The notes: generated from the sequence alone by a model not told the origin. A stretch of 54,031 bases of DNA from Candidatus Caenarcanales bacterium (GCA_020050435.1 JAGVKQ010000008.1:1-54031); one strand, 5' to 3'. Positions 1 to 8,196 are shown, numbered from the stretch's first letter. A program made the numbers and translations.

Positions 1-1987
1 CTGGAGTGGAGGAATCAAGAGATTCATTATATGTAAGAGTGATAGTAGTACCAGCAACGTTAGTAGCAGCAGAGGATAAAGTAGGAGCAGTAGTATCAGC
101 AGAAGTGAAATCCCATGTAATAGTATCAGTAATACCAGCATAGTTATTATTAGAAGAATCTTTAATAGCAGTATTGTCTATTTGAACATAGTAGCTAGTG
201 CCATTAGTAGCTAAAGTTCCAGTAGGATTAATTGTGACCATATTAGTAGAGAATGTAACTCTAACGTCTCCTACAGGAATCGATTCAAAAGTAGAATTGT
301 CAGAAGTTCTTTTAATAATGATATTGCCTGTGCCAGCTTGAACATTCTCATTAAAAGTTAAAACTAAATTAGATGAAGCTGAAACACCTGTAGAACCATC
401 TGTAGGTGAATATGTAGAAACTGTAGGAGCGAATGTGTCAGGAGTACTATTTGTTACTGCTTGACCAGAAAGAGCTAATGCTAATTCACTGTCTGCATCT
501 TTTATATCATTGGTTCCAGGTGGAGTGTAAGAAATAGTAACAGTATCGCTGTTTGTAACCGTAGGAGATAATGTTAGAGTGACTACTGTACCAGAGATCA
601 TAACAGAAGAAACAGTTGTAGGACTTCCATTAACAAGTACGGTAAAAGCAGATGTAGCGGGTGCAGTAGCATTTAAACTTTCATCGTAAGTGAGTGTTAA
701 AGACGTTCCATTTACAGCTGCACTTGATAAAGTCGGTCTTGTTACTAATGTGCCTGAATTTCCTGCTGTATAAAGATCTGCTATTTCTTGAGCAGTTAAT
801 TCTCTACTATAACCTCTGATTACTGCTATATCACCTCTATAATTTAAATTAGTAGAATCTGTCTGTCCCAGTAAATACTGAGTAGCTGCAGTCCATAACA
901 TGGAAATAGCTACTGGAGTACCTTCGGAAACACCGTTCACATATAACTTTTGAGTACCACCATCAGTAGCTGCTATTACTAAGTGATACCAAGTGTTATT
1001 CATTATAGTAGTTGTTCCTGTGACAGTTCCTCCATCCATAGAAAAATGTACAAATTTTGCTGCATTTGTTATGTTTATTTGTTGAACAAATCCCATGGTA
1101 GATGCATTTGTTCTAAAAAATACAACTCTGTTAGTAGCTACGTCTGTTGGTCTGATCCAAGTTTCTATAGAATAACCTACAGTAGGATTGATAGGATCAG
1201 GAATTGTTACAAAATCATTGGTTCCATCAAAAGTTAAAAAAGAAGGACCAGTTCCACCCCATGGATTAGCAACAAAGCTACTTAGTGCTCCAGTAAATCC
1301 ATGTGGACCTAGGTCTGACCATGAAGTAGATGTAGTAGAAGTTGTAGCTGCGGTGCTCATATTGTCGAAGTTGTTTGCATTGAACTCAAATCTTACATCA
1401 TTTGCTCTTGATATTTTAAAGCCACCATTAAATTTTATAGGCTTTCCAGACTTATTGAACTTCATATAGTTTTCTTGGTAACTCTTATCAATTCTTTTTT
1501 TAGAAAAAATCCCAGAGTGAAGTTTGTAAAAATCAATTTCTTTATTCTTATATTTATTTGATAAGGTATCTAATAAATTGCTAATATTAAACTTCTTATT
1601 TTTTAATGAAATTGATCCTGCGTAAATACTGTGATTGTAGAAAAAGAACTTATCCTTGTTCCTTGAGTAGACTACTGTTAGATAATAATCTGATGTTTCT
1701 AAATTTAACAATCTGTTTGCTACTTTAGTAACAGGGTCTACGCCGCTCAACTTAGTTAGGTTATTCGTTATTAAATAGATGTTTTTATCTTCTAATGATA
1801 AAGAATTTGCTACTGCAGATTTTAGGCCATTAGGATTAGATGCATAAACTTCTATCGTAAAACCATTATCAGGACTGCTTTGTGCAAAAGATGGACAAGT
1901 GCAATTTAATAACATGATAAAAGTAAAAATAATACAAAAGATTCTTTTTAATTTAAATATATTCTTAATGTTTTTTAAAAGAATCAT
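1..1987 (-). CDS. Secreted LamG / SwmB-repeat / bacterial Ig-like surface protein, partial (C-terminus beyond window)
   Basis: Reading the minus strand from the ATG at 1987 gives at least 662 codons without a stop, running off the left edge. An upstream ATG at 1993 is in frame, but AAAAGG sits at a good distance only from the ATG at 1987. Residues 1-37 form a signal peptide: Lys-rich start, hydrophobic core, cleavage near SFAQ. Residues about 38-195 match no family I recognise. Residues about 200-400 look like a LamG/concanavalin-like lectin domain (FDGTNDFVTIP, SIETWIRP, WYHLVIAATDGG, KLYVNGV). Then follow a SwmB-type repeat (about 410-505; LTYDESLN, FTVLVNG), a SbsA/Big_5 Ig-like domain (about 515-630; FSPTDGSTGV-like start, LTFNENVQ) and the start of another SwmB repeat. 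Such proteins are secreted adhesins or sheath proteins; the ligand is unknown. Ser/Thr-rich composition is typical of them. Confidence 0.85.
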   Translation of the reverse strand, partial: MILLKNIKNIFKLKRIFCIIFTFIMLLNCTCPSFAQSSPDNGFTIEVYASNPNGLKSAVANSLSLEDKNIYLITNNLTKLSGVDPVTKVANRLLNLETSDYYLTVVYSRNKDKFFFYNHSIYAGSISLKNKKFNISNLLDTLSNKYKNKEIDFYKLHSGIFSKKRIDKSYQENYMKFNKSGKPIKFNGGFKISRANDVRFEFNANNFDNMSTAATTSTTSTSWSDLGPHGFTGALSSFVANPWGGTGPSFLTFDGTNDFVTIPDPINPTVGYSIETWIRPTDVATNRVVFFRTNASTMGFVQQINITNAAKFVHFSMDGGTVTGTTTIMNNTWYHLVIAATDGGTQKLYVNGVSEGTPVAISMLWTAATQYLLGQTDSTNLNYRGDIAVIRGYSRELTAQEIADLYTAGNSGTLVTRPTLSSAAVNGTSLTLTYDESLNATAPATSAFTVLVNGSPTTVSSVMISGTVVTLTLSPTVTNSDTVTISYTPPGTNDIKDADSELALALSGQAVTNSTPDTFAPTVSTYSPTDGSTGVSASSNLVLTFNENVQAGTGNIIIKRTSDNSTFESIPVGDVRVTFSTNMVTINPTGTLATNGTSYYVQIDNTAIKDSSNNNYAGITDTITWDFTSADTTAPTLSSAATNVAGTTITLTYNESLDSSTP

Positions 1988-2012
1988 TCTCATCCTTTTG
2001 ATTTTTTTATTG

Positions 2013-2071
2013 CTCACTGGAGGTTAATTTCCATAAAGTGAGGTGCAGCTAAACCTGTAAGTAGGGTTAGC
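2013..2071 (-). promoter_or_regulatory. Two hairpins in the 5' leader of the LamG/SwmB gene
   Basis: On the minus strand a hairpin spans 2071-2048 (GCTAA, one mismatch, CCT, loop ACTTAC, then the complement). A second, looser one spans 2042-2013 (CTCACT with AGTGAG), just before the ribosome-binding site. They could be a leader structure, but they match no riboswitch I know and may be chance in AT-rich DNA. Confidence 0.3.
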
Positions 2072-2290
2072 TTAAATTTTCTTTGTAGGAATATCCCTTT
2101 GTTTATATTTTTCTGCCTGAATATGATTTTATTTAAAATATTTGAATCGATGTATCCATAAATAGTATTAGTTTGAAAATTATTTTTTGTAGGGATGAAG
2201 TTATCTTGATTGTTGTTATCTTTTTACTTTTTGCTATCTTGAAAAATCTCAAGATATTTTTTGTAAGAGTATGATTCTTGTAAATTTCAT

Positions 2291-2451
2291 AGTTTGTATC
2301 TGTCTTGTTTAAGATGTATACAAAGTGTACTAGTTTGTATCTGTCTTGTTTAAGATGTATACAAAGTGTACTAGTTTGTATCTGTCTTGTTTAAGATGTA
2401 TACAAAGTGTACTAGTTTGTATCTATCTAGTTAACAGATGTATACAAACCT
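2291..2451. repeat. Four tandem 41-bp iterons with inverted TTTGTAT/ATACAAA arms
   Basis: Three identical 41-bp units lie at 2291-2331, 2332-2372 and 2373-2413, followed by a diverged fourth (2414-2451). In each unit TTTGTAT is followed 18 nt later by ATACAAA, and the next TTTGTAT comes 9 nt after that, so half-sites alternate with 18- and 9-nt spacers. Half-sites are conserved in unit 4 although its middle differs, which suggests protein binding. The array lies about 120 bp upstream of a toxin-antitoxin pair, so it may be an operator. Iterons of a replication or partition locus are the alternative. There are no unique spacers, so it is not a CRISPR array. Confidence 0.85.
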
Positions 2452-2533
2452 AAAAGCAAGTTTCTTTTCCATTTGTAGTGAATCCAAGGAATCAGAAATA
2501 GGGCAACCCCTAGCTAATACACCTTAATGTGTG

Positions 2534-2539
2534 TATAAT
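2534..2539 (+). promoter_or_regulatory. -10 hexamer of the toxin-antitoxin operon
   Basis: A perfect TATAAT lies 33 nt before the antitoxin ATG at 2573, leaving room for a short leader with the AGGAG ribosome-binding site at 2561-2565. The -35 region is weak, in keeping with a regulated promoter next to the upstream repeats. Confidence 0.5.
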
Positions 2540-2572
2540 ATATGTGCAATAAGATTATGTAGGAGTAAGCGT

Positions 2573-2782
2573 ATGAGCAAAGTAAGAAAAAATCTTTCTA
2601 TATCTAAGCAGTCAGCTAAATACCTTAAAACAGTTGATAATGAATCTGATTTTGTAGATAACTTGATAAAGCAAGCAATGTTTGAAACAGCAGCAAATAA
2701 TATGGCAAAAGATACTGGTTATTTAAAAGAATTTAAAGAGTGGGACTCTATGCTTGATGATGGTTTAGAAAAAGATGACTAA
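2573..2782 (+). CDS. MazE/ParD-like antitoxin
   Basis: A 69-residue protein starting MSKVRKNLSISK. I chose the ATG at 2573 because AGGAG lies 7 nt before it; a longer reading from 2531 would overlap the promoter. The N-terminus (RKNLSISKQSAKYLK, then SDFVDNLIKQAM) looks like a ribbon-helix-helix DNA-binding unit. The acidic tail (EWDSMLDDGLEKDD) is typical of the disordered toxin-neutralising part of antitoxins. Its stop overlaps the toxin start by 8 nt, the usual translational coupling. By analogy with the family it binds and inhibits the toxin and represses the operon, perhaps through the 41-bp repeats upstream. Identification rests partly on the toxin next to it. Confidence 0.75.
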   Translation: MSKVRKNLSISKQSAKYLKTVDNESDFVDNLIKQAMFETAANNMAKDTGYLKEFKEWDSMLDDGLEKDD

Positions 2783-3143
2783 ACCAGTTTTACTTCATAG
2801 ACCAAGAAGGGGGGAAATCTGGATTGTTGAATTAGATCCAACCCGTGGTCATGAAATGCAAAAGACAAGATATTGTTTAATTATTCAATCCGATGTTTTA
2901 AATAAAAAACTCCCTACTTATATCATTGCACCGATAACATCTAAGGTAAGAGCTGAATGGTTTCCTATTGGAATAGTTTTAAAAAGGGGAGAAAGTGGTC
3001 TTCCTAAAGAATCTCAAGTTATGCTTAATCAAATTAAAGCAGCAGATATTACAAGATTTAAGAGAAGAATTGGTAAGTTGCCTGAAAACACAATGATACA
3101 AATTAATGAATCAATAGAGTTCGTATTAGGTTTAAATAACTAA
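2775..3143 (+). CDS. mazF: MazF/PemK-family endoribonuclease toxin
   Basis: A 122-residue protein of normal length for the family. The diagnostic N-terminal motif is present (RRGEIWIVELDPTRGHEMQK), including the conserved Gly-Glu-x-Trp and Asp-Pro-x-x-Gly, followed by R-x-C-L-I-I-Q-S-D. The second catalytic region (SQVMLNQIKAADITRFKRR) and the typical IG-x-L ending of that motif are also seen. MazF toxins cleave mRNA at short sequences when the antitoxin is degraded. The gene follows the antitoxin with an 8-nt overlap. I see no frameshift or missing key residue, so it is probably active. The flanking tRNA fragment and iterons suggest an acquired module. Confidence 0.9.
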   Translation: MTKPVLLHRPRRGEIWIVELDPTRGHEMQKTRYCLIIQSDVLNKKLPTYIIAPITSKVRAEWFPIGIVLKRGESGLPKESQVMLNQIKAADITRFKRRIGKLPENTMIQINESIEFVLGLNN

Positions 3144-3187
3144 TCTCAGAAATATTTTAAGTTTCTTTTCCATTTATCGATAAGCCC

Positions 3188-3276
3188 GGAGGAGACAGGA
3201 TTCGAACCTGCGTGGCAGATTGCTCCGCCTAACTGATTTCGAGTCAGCCCCGTTATGACCACTTCGGGTTTATTAG
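3188..3276 (-). pseudogene. tRNA-Ser(CGA)-like sequence lacking the 5' acceptor strand
   Basis: On the minus strand the D-arm, anticodon arm (loop CTCGAAA), a 6-bp variable arm closed by GCAA, the T-arm (GCAGG, TTCGAAT, CCTGT) and the 3' acceptor strand CTCCTCC can all be folded. The seven bases where the 5' acceptor strand should be (3276-3270) read CTAATAA and cannot pair with CTCCTCC. The D-arm-to-anticodon core is identical to the intact copy at 3370-3459; the variable and T arms differ but keep their pairing. It is probably a broken tRNA or a recombination remnant. Confidence 0.7.
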
Positions 3277-3279
3277 TGG

Positions 3280-3371
3280 GATTTTAGACAAGCTAAAATC
3301 TCCTTTTGCTTTATATATTGTTTGCACGGATCCGCCGAATAAATCGGACGGATCCTTTAATTGCGAATTCG
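3280..3371 (+). repeat. Two-hairpin element, copy A
   Basis: Hairpin 1 (3280-3300) has stem GATTTTAG/CTAAAATC and loop ACAAG. After 27 nt comes hairpin 2 (3328-3355) with outer stem GGATCCG/CGGATCC, inner pair CGA/TCG and loop ATAAA, then TTT. GCGAATTCG follows at 3363-3371. It has the same build as the copies at 31055 and 34543. T-rich tails on the plus strand fit a terminator, here downstream of mazF. Confidence 0.75.
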
Positions 3372-3459
3372 GAGACGGCGAGATTCGAACTCGCGTGATA
3401 GGTTGCCCCATCTAACTGATTTCGAGTCAGCCCCGTTATGACCACTTCGGTACGTCTCC
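3370..3459 (-). tRNA. tRNA-Ser(CGA)
   Basis: It folds completely on the minus strand. The acceptor is GGAGACG/CGTCTCC, the D-stem CCG/CGG and the anticodon loop CTCGAAA, giving anticodon CGA for the codon UCG. A 6-bp class II variable arm (GATGGG with a GCAA loop) and T-arm GCGAG, TTCGAAT, CTCGC follow. CCA is not encoded. The long variable arm confirms a serine tRNA. Confidence 0.92.
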
Positions 3460-3492
3460 ATATTGTAGTTAATATTGTAAACTATTTAAAGT

Positions 3493-3996
3493 ATGCAAGA
3501 TTTAAAACAAATAATAAAAAATATAAAATTACTAGCTATTGATGTAGATGGTGTTTTAACTGATGGCTCGCTCTTCTATTCTAAAGATGGGGAAGCTCTG
3601 AAAAAATTTAATGTGAGAGATGGTCAGGGTATTAAACTGGCTCAAAATTATGGATTAGAGTTGGCTATTATTACTGCAAGAGAATGTGAAATTGTAAAAA
3701 ATAGAGCTGGTGAATTAGGGATTAAACATATCTTCCAGCATGTATATGAAAAAGGGAAAAAAGTTACAGAGATTGCTAACTCACTAAATATTAAATTAGA
3801 AGAAACTGCTTTTATCGGTGATGATATTTTAGATGTGCCAGCACTTGAAATTGTAGGTTTGCCTGTTTGTCCTAAAGATGCTCATCCCAGTGCTATTTCT
3901 AAAGCTAAACTTATTACAGAAAGAAATGGCGGATGTGGTGCCCTTAGAGAATTAATAGATTTGATTTTAAAAGAACAGGGAAAGCTAAAGCTTTAA
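3493..3996 (+). CDS. kdsC: 3-deoxy-D-manno-octulosonate 8-phosphate (KDO 8-P) phosphatase
   Basis: A 167-residue HAD-family phosphatase of the short, capless KdsC type. The catalytic motif DVDGVLTDGSLFYS carries both the nucleophile and the acid Asp. Motif II (AIITARE), a Lys in motif III and the motif IV GDDILDVPAL are in place. KdsC removes phosphate from KDO 8-P in the cytoplasm to supply KDO for the LPS inner core, so the cell should have an LPS outer membrane. This agrees with the lptC/lptA-like genes at 15-17 kb. The gene ends in a 4-nt convergent overlap with alr. No clear Shine-Dalgarno sequence precedes the ATG; TAAACT lies 9 nt upstream. Confidence 0.92.
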   Translation: MQDLKQIIKNIKLLAIDVDGVLTDGSLFYSKDGEALKKFNVRDGQGIKLAQNYGLELAIITARECEIVKNRAGELGIKHIFQHVYEKGKKVTEIANSLNIKLEETAFIGDDILDVPALEIVGLPVCPKDAHPSAISKAKLITERNGGCGALRELIDLILKEQGKLKL

Positions 3997-5099
3997 TCCC
4001 TTGTATAAATCCTTGGTAACCTAATTTTAAGCCTACATATCAATTCCCATGTAATTGTATCTAATTCTTTTGCCCAGTCACTGATTGCAATTTCTTTTTC
4101 ATTTTCTTTTCCGATTAAAGTGATTACATCATTTACTTTTCCATCTTTTATATCTGAAATATCAAACATCATTTGATCCATTGTGATATTTCCTACTTGA
4201 TCTATTAAACTATCATTGTAAATAGCTTTTAATTTGTTTGAAAGTTTCTTGTCTACACCATCAGCGTATCCGATTGGAATAGTAGCTATTAAGCTATCTT
4301 TTTTTGCTTGCCAGGTTCTGTTATAGCTTACATAATCATCTTTGTAGATTTTGTGAATCTCAGTAATTCTTCCTTTTACAGAAATTATGGGTTCAAGAAA
4401 ATTATATTCTTGCCCGAAAATTGCTACTCCTACTCTTACCAAGTCATATCTAAAATCTGGATAATTGATCGCTGCATAGCTATTTGCAATATGTTTAGGG
4501 ATGTCCTTATATGCACCCACAGCAGAGTCAAATCTTTCTTTTTGTAAATTTGAAAAGTCCACATCATGAGCAGAAGAAAGATGGCTAAAAATACCTTCTA
4601 ACTTGAAACAGCTAGAGTTTAAAATTGAATCTATAACTTCTTTTCCTTCTTTATAATCTATTCCTAATCGATTCATTCCAGTATCAATTTTTATTTGTAC
4701 AGGAATTTTTGATTTTAAATCTTTAGAGAAATTTTCAAGAAGAGTTATTTGATCTTTTGAATAAAGAGTTATTGTTAAATCATTTTTTAAGCATTGATCA
4801 TATGACCAGAATGGTGTGGCACCCAGCATTAAAATAGGAGTTTTAATTCCTGCATTACGTAATGCAATTCCTTCATCTATAGTTGCTACTCCAAATGAAT
4901 GTACTCCAAGGCTTTGTAATATAGGAGCAGTAGCTGTGGCTCCATGACCATAAGCATCTGCTTTTACTACAGCCATTATATTTGTTTTTGTTAAATCTTT
5001 TAATTTAAGAAAATTTCTTTCTAGAGCAGAAAGATTTATTTCCACCCAACTATCTCTTTGAGTGCTTGTTGTAGATTGTGATCTGTGGGTAATAGTCAT
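3993..5099 (-). CDS. alr: Alanine racemase
   Basis: A 368-residue PLP enzyme of usual length. The PLP lysine motif AVVKADAYGHGA is at about residue 45, and the second-base tyrosine region (VSYNRTWQAK, then IPIGYADGV) is near 260-280. It interconverts L- and D-alanine and supplies D-Ala for peptidoglycan. It starts divergently from purH, with its own TATAAT only 6 nt before the ATG and no Shine-Dalgarno sequence. It ends in a 4-nt convergent overlap with kdsC. With dgcN/dgcA at 45.6-47.7 kb it gives the cell enzymes for both D-Ala and D-Glu handling. Confidence 0.95.
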   Translation of the reverse strand: MTITHRSQSTTSTQRDSWVEINLSALERNFLKLKDLTKTNIMAVVKADAYGHGATATAPILQSLGVHSFGVATIDEGIALRNAGIKTPILMLGATPFWSYDQCLKNDLTITLYSKDQITLLENFSKDLKSKIPVQIKIDTGMNRLGIDYKEGKEVIDSILNSSCFKLEGIFSHLSSAHDVDFSNLQKERFDSAVGAYKDIPKHIANSYAAINYPDFRYDLVRVGVAIFGQEYNFLEPIISVKGRITEIHKIYKDDYVSYNRTWQAKKDSLIATIPIGYADGVDKKLSNKLKAIYNDSLIDQVGNITMDQMMFDISDIKDGKVNDVITLIGKENEKEIAISDWAKELDTITWELICRLKIRLPRIYTRD

Positions 5100-5105
5100 T
5101 AGAAC

Positions 5106-5111
5106 ATTATA
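5106..5111 (-). promoter_or_regulatory. alr -10 hexamer, leaderless arrangement
   Basis: TATAAT on the minus strand with only 6 nt (GTTCTA) before the alr ATG. Transcription would start at or next to the start codon, giving a leaderless mRNA. Confidence 0.6.
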
Positions 5112-5170
5112 GCGTCATAGTTCTTTCATCTTCTACCCTCTAAATACTATGTCTCTACAACAAATCACGA

Positions 5171-5176
5171 TATAAT
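5171..5176 (+). promoter_or_regulatory. purH -10 hexamer
   Basis: A perfect TATAAT 25 nt before the purH ATG, leaving a short leader that contains the ribosome-binding site TTGGAG. The -35 is not obvious. Confidence 0.55.
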
Positions 5177-5201
5177 ATTTCTGTTATTTTGGAGAAATTA
5201 A

Positions 5202-6776
5202 ATGAAAAAACTTGCTCTTATAAGTGTTTATAAAAAAGATGGCATTTTAGACTTTGCCACTAAGCTCTGTAAAGAATTTGATTATGAAATCTTATCTACA
5301 GGTGGAACAGCAGAATTACTTAAGAAAAATGGATTGCCAGTAAAAGAAGTTAGTGAAGTTACAAAATTTCCTGAAATGTTAGATGGCAGGGTGAAAACTT
5401 TACATCCTGTTGTCCATGGTGGACTTTTAGCTAGGCGCGATAAAAAAGATCATATGGATACCATTGCTCAAAATAATATTTTACCCATTGATATGGTTGT
5501 TATAAATCTCTACCCTTTTGAAGAAGTTACTTCGAAGCCAGGTGTAGCTCTAGAAGAAGCTATTGAAAATATTGATATAGGTGGACCTTCTATGATTAGA
5601 AGTGCATCTAAAAACTATTCAGCTGTTACTGTCGTTTGTGATCCAACTGATTATGAAATGGTTTTAAAAGAGTTGAAAGAAAACAATGGTCAGACTACTT
5701 TAAAGCTGAGAGAAAAACTTGCTTGTAAAGCATTTTCTAAAACCAGCACTTATGATAAGGCTATTAATACTTATCTCTCCTCAGCTATAGGAAGTAGTAA
5801 CGGAAATGGAAATGGTTCTCACGATAAATATGCACCTAATCTAAACCTAAAACTTACCTTAAAACAAAAATTACGTTATGGTGAAAATCCTCATCAGATG
5901 GCAGCCTTGTATTCCACAGAAGACTCTTCTAATGGTTTAGCAAATGCTGAAATCCTTCAGGGGAAAGAGCTTTCATTTAATAACTTCTTAGATCTTGAAT
6001 CAGCTTGGAATATAACATCAGAGTTCGCTCCTGAATTGCCGATATCAGTTATTGTTAAGCATAATAATCCATGTGGTGTAGCCATTGCTCCTGATTTGCT
6101 TCATGCATATATAGAAGCTTTTACTGCTGACAGTGTAAGTGCATTTGGTGGGATAGTAGCATTTAATGGAAAAGTGGATGAAGATGTTGCTAAAGAAATG
6201 GTGAAGATCTTTTTAGAAGCAGTTGTTGCTCCTGACTTTACCCCTGCTGCTCTTGAAGTTTTTAAATCTAAGCCTAATTTAAGAGTTTTAAAAATCAAGT
6301 TAAGTACAAATATAAAAAATAAGATTGATGTAAAGGCTATTGATCAAGGATTTTTAATTCAAGATTTTAATAGTCAGATTCTTGATCCAAGCAACTTAAA
6401 AGTTGTAACGAAAAGAAAACCTACTGATACAGAAATGATTGATCTTATTTTTGCTTGGAAAGTTTGTAAGCATGTAAAATCAAATGCTATTGTAATTGCA
6501 AAAGATGGAAAGACAATTGGTCTTGGTGGTGGGCAGACAAATAGAGTCGGTTCATTTGAGATTGCTTTAAACCAAGCTAGTTTTAATTCTAAAGATGCAG
6601 TTGTAGCTTCTGATGCTTTCTTTCCTTTTAAAGACAATATAGAAGTAGCTGCTTCAGGAAAAATAGCAGCTATTATTCAGCCAGGTGGAAGCATTAAAGA
6701 TCAGGAAGTAATAGAAGCTTGTGACAAATATAATATAGCTATGGTGTTTACTGGAATGAGACATTTCAGGCATTAA
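5202..6776 (+). CDS. purH: Bifunctional AICAR formyltransferase / IMP cyclohydrolase
   Basis: A 524-residue protein of normal length. The N-terminal MGS-like IMP cyclohydrolase domain (about 1-190) has [18 protein letters not shown] and HGGLLARRD. The C-terminal AICAR transformylase domain (about 210-524) has [37 protein letters not shown] and ends GMRHFRH. It catalyses the last two steps of IMP synthesis in the cytoplasm. The linker at about 196-203 is an Asn-Gly run (SNGNGNGS) that looks lineage-specific. GGAG lies 7 nt before the ATG. glyQ follows after 17 nt. Confidence 0.97.
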   Translation: MKKLALISVYKKDGILDFATKLCKEFDYEILSTGGTAELLKKNGLPVKEVSEVTKFPEMLDGRVKTLHPVVHGGLLARRDKKDHMDTIAQNNILPIDMVVINLYPFEEVTSKPGVALEEAIENIDIGGPSMIRSASKNYSAVTVVCDPTDYEMVLKELKENNGQTTLKLREKLACKAFSKTSTYDKAINTYLSSAIGSSNGNGNGSHDKYAPNLNLKLTLKQKLRYGENPHQMAALYSTEDSSNGLANAEILQGKELSFNNFLDLESAWNITSEFAPELPISVIVKHNNPCGVAIAPDLLHAYIEAFTADSVSAFGGIVAFNGKVDEDVAKEMVKIFLEAVVAPDFTPAALEVFKSKPNLRVLKIKLSTNIKNKIDVKAIDQGFLIQDFNSQILDPSNLKVVTKRKPTDTEMIDLIFAWKVCKHVKSNAIVIAKDGKTIGLGGGQTNRVGSFEIALNQASFNSKDAVVASDAFFPFKDNIEVAASGKIAAIIQPGGSIKDQEVIEACDKYNIAMVFTGMRHFRH

Positions 6777-6793
6777 TTTGTTATTATTTATTT

Positions 6794-7666
6794 ATGCCAT
6801 TAACCTTTCAAGAATTATATTTAACTTTAAACCAATACTGGGCTGATCAAGGTTGTTTAATTATGCAGCCATATGATATTGAAAAAGGTGCCAGTACCAT
6901 GAATCCTGCTACCTTTTTAAATGTTCTTGGTGAGAAGACCTGGAATATGGCATGTATAGAACCATGTAGAAGACCTACTGATGGTAGGTATGGTGATAAT
7001 CCAAACAGACTACAAAACTACTTTCAGTATCAGGTCATTATGAAACCTTCGCCCGACAATATTCAGGATTTATATTTAGCTAGTTTAGAAAAAATTGGTA
7101 TTAAAACAAATGAACATGATATTAGATTTGTAGAGGATGATTGGGAATCACCTACGCTCGGTGCATGGGGAGTTGGCTGGGAAGTTTGGCTAAATGGTAT
7201 GGAAATCACGCAGTTTACTTATTTCCAGCAAGCTGGTGGAATAGATTTAAAACCTACGCCTGTAGAAATTACTTATGGTCTAGAAAGAATAGCCATGTAC
7301 ATTCAGGATGTGGATAATGTTTTTGATCTTACCTGGACTAAAGATGTTAAGTACAGAGATGTTTATCATAGAAATGAAGTTGAGCAAAGCAAATATAATT
7401 TCCAGCTTGCAAATATTGATGATCTGTTAAAAAGATTTGATATGTACTATAGTGAAGCTAAATCATGCCTGGATAATAAGCTTGTTTTGCCTGGATATGA
7501 TTATATTTTAAAATGCTCACATTGCTTTAATTTATTAGATGCACGTGGTGCCGTTAGTCGCGATGAGAGAATGGCATTTATTCTAAGAATTAGAAAGCTT
7601 TCTGAACAAGCAGCTAGACTTTATTTAGGAATAGAAGAAAAAATTCCTGTGGCTAAAACCAAATAA
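6794..7666 (+). CDS. glyQ: Glycine--tRNA ligase alpha subunit
   Basis: A 290-residue protein of full length for GlyQ. Diagnostic stretches are [53 protein letters not shown] and [12 protein letters not shown]. It is the catalytic half of the bacterial alpha2beta2 glycyl-tRNA synthetase. The beta subunit gene glyS, often adjacent, is not in this window, so the pair is split here. No Shine-Dalgarno sequence precedes the ATG, and it probably shares the purH transcript. Confidence 0.97.
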   Translation: MPLTFQELYLTLNQYWADQGCLIMQPYDIEKGASTMNPATFLNVLGEKTWNMACIEPCRRPTDGRYGDNPNRLQNYFQYQVIMKPSPDNIQDLYLASLEKIGIKTNEHDIRFVEDDWESPTLGAWGVGWEVWLNGMEITQFTYFQQAGGIDLKPTPVEITYGLERIAMYIQDVDNVFDLTWTKDVKYRDVYHRNEVEQSKYNFQLANIDDLLKRFDMYYSEAKSCLDNKLVLPGYDYILKCSHCFNLLDARGAVSRDERMAFILRIRKLSEQAARLYLGIEEKIPVAKTK

Positions 7667-7700
7667 CCATCAACCATTTAACCATCGAACTATAAACCTT

Positions 7701-8027
7701 CTAAGCTACTGCTAATAATCTTAGTGTAAATAAATTTCCATCAACCATTATCGTTCTATAAACAGGCTGTTCATCTAAATTGTCTTCATCATCTACTACA
7801 AATAAAGAATTTTTACTCTTTGTTTTACTTGCGTGACCTGCTCTTTTAGTTCTTGTTAAACGCGTTCTTTCACTAACTGCTTTTTCAAGTGCACCTTGAT
7901 CGTATCCATTGCCTTCCATACCTTGTTGGAATGCACCATCTGGATCTTTGCCTTGATTCCCTGTAACTGGGTTTAGGTTTGGCCCGCCGATATTTCTATT
8001 TATTGGTGTTAGATTTAAAATAAACAT
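7701..8027 (-). CDS. Hypothetical 108-residue protein
   Basis: I do not recognise the family. A strong AGGAGA ribosome-binding site precedes the ATG. The N-terminal half is Gly/Asn-rich and probably disordered (INRNIGGPNLNPVTG). The middle is basic (RTRLTRTKRAGHASKTKSK), followed by an acidic patch (DDEDNLDEQ) and a short beta-like C-terminus ending RLLAVA. It has no signal peptide or membrane segment. It stands alone between glyQ (convergent) and the acyltransferase gene (divergent). The good ribosome-binding site and the absence of stops support it as real. Confidence 0.65.
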   Translation of the reverse strand: MFILNLTPINRNIGGPNLNPVTGNQGKDPDGAFQQGMEGNGYDQGALEKAVSERTRLTRTKRAGHASKTKSKNSLFVVDDEDNLDEQPVYRTIMVDGNLFTLRLLAVA

Positions 8028-8183
8028 TTTATTTTCTCCTGCTTACCCTGTTTATCGGCACTCTTGAAGTTGTTAGTATGATGCCCGTGTGGGGTTAACA
8101 CCAGGTAAAGGATATAACGCTGTTTTTTTATGTAAATCTAATCTTTCATTAAGAAGAAGTTAAGGTTATCCCTTTACTTTTGG

Positions 8184-8189
8184 TAGAAT
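8184..8189 (+). promoter_or_regulatory. Extended -10 of the acyltransferase gene, leaderless arrangement
   Basis: TGG followed by TAGAAT, with 7 nt to the GTG start at 8197. No Shine-Dalgarno sequence is present, so a leaderless transcript is likely. Confidence 0.5.
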
Positions 8190-8196
8190 TAGTAAA

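Noticed and set aside
983-1469. Two plus-strand ORFs of 84 and 93 codons
   Set aside because: They are antisense to the LamG/SwmB reading frame, which is continuous through this stretch and has recognisable domains; the plus-strand peptides have none.
2013-2071. c-di-GMP (GEMM) or other known riboswitch in the LamG gene leader
   Set aside because: Two hairpins exist but the conserved GEMM bases are missing and one stem is weak.
2291-2451. CRISPR array
   Set aside because: The repeats are tandem with no unique spacers and contain their own half-sites; no cas genes are nearby.
3280-3355. ANTAR target RNA (two hairpins) for the PdtaR-like regulator
   Set aside because: Known ANTAR sites have hexaloops with A at position 1 and G at position 4 and a short linker. 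Here the loops are ACAAG and ATAAA pentaloops with a 27-nt spacer. Recognition by a divergent ANTAR protein is possible but unsupported.
4308-4547. Plus-strand ORF inside alr
   Set aside because: Antisense shadow of a well-conserved alanine racemase frame; no domain, no ribosome-binding site.
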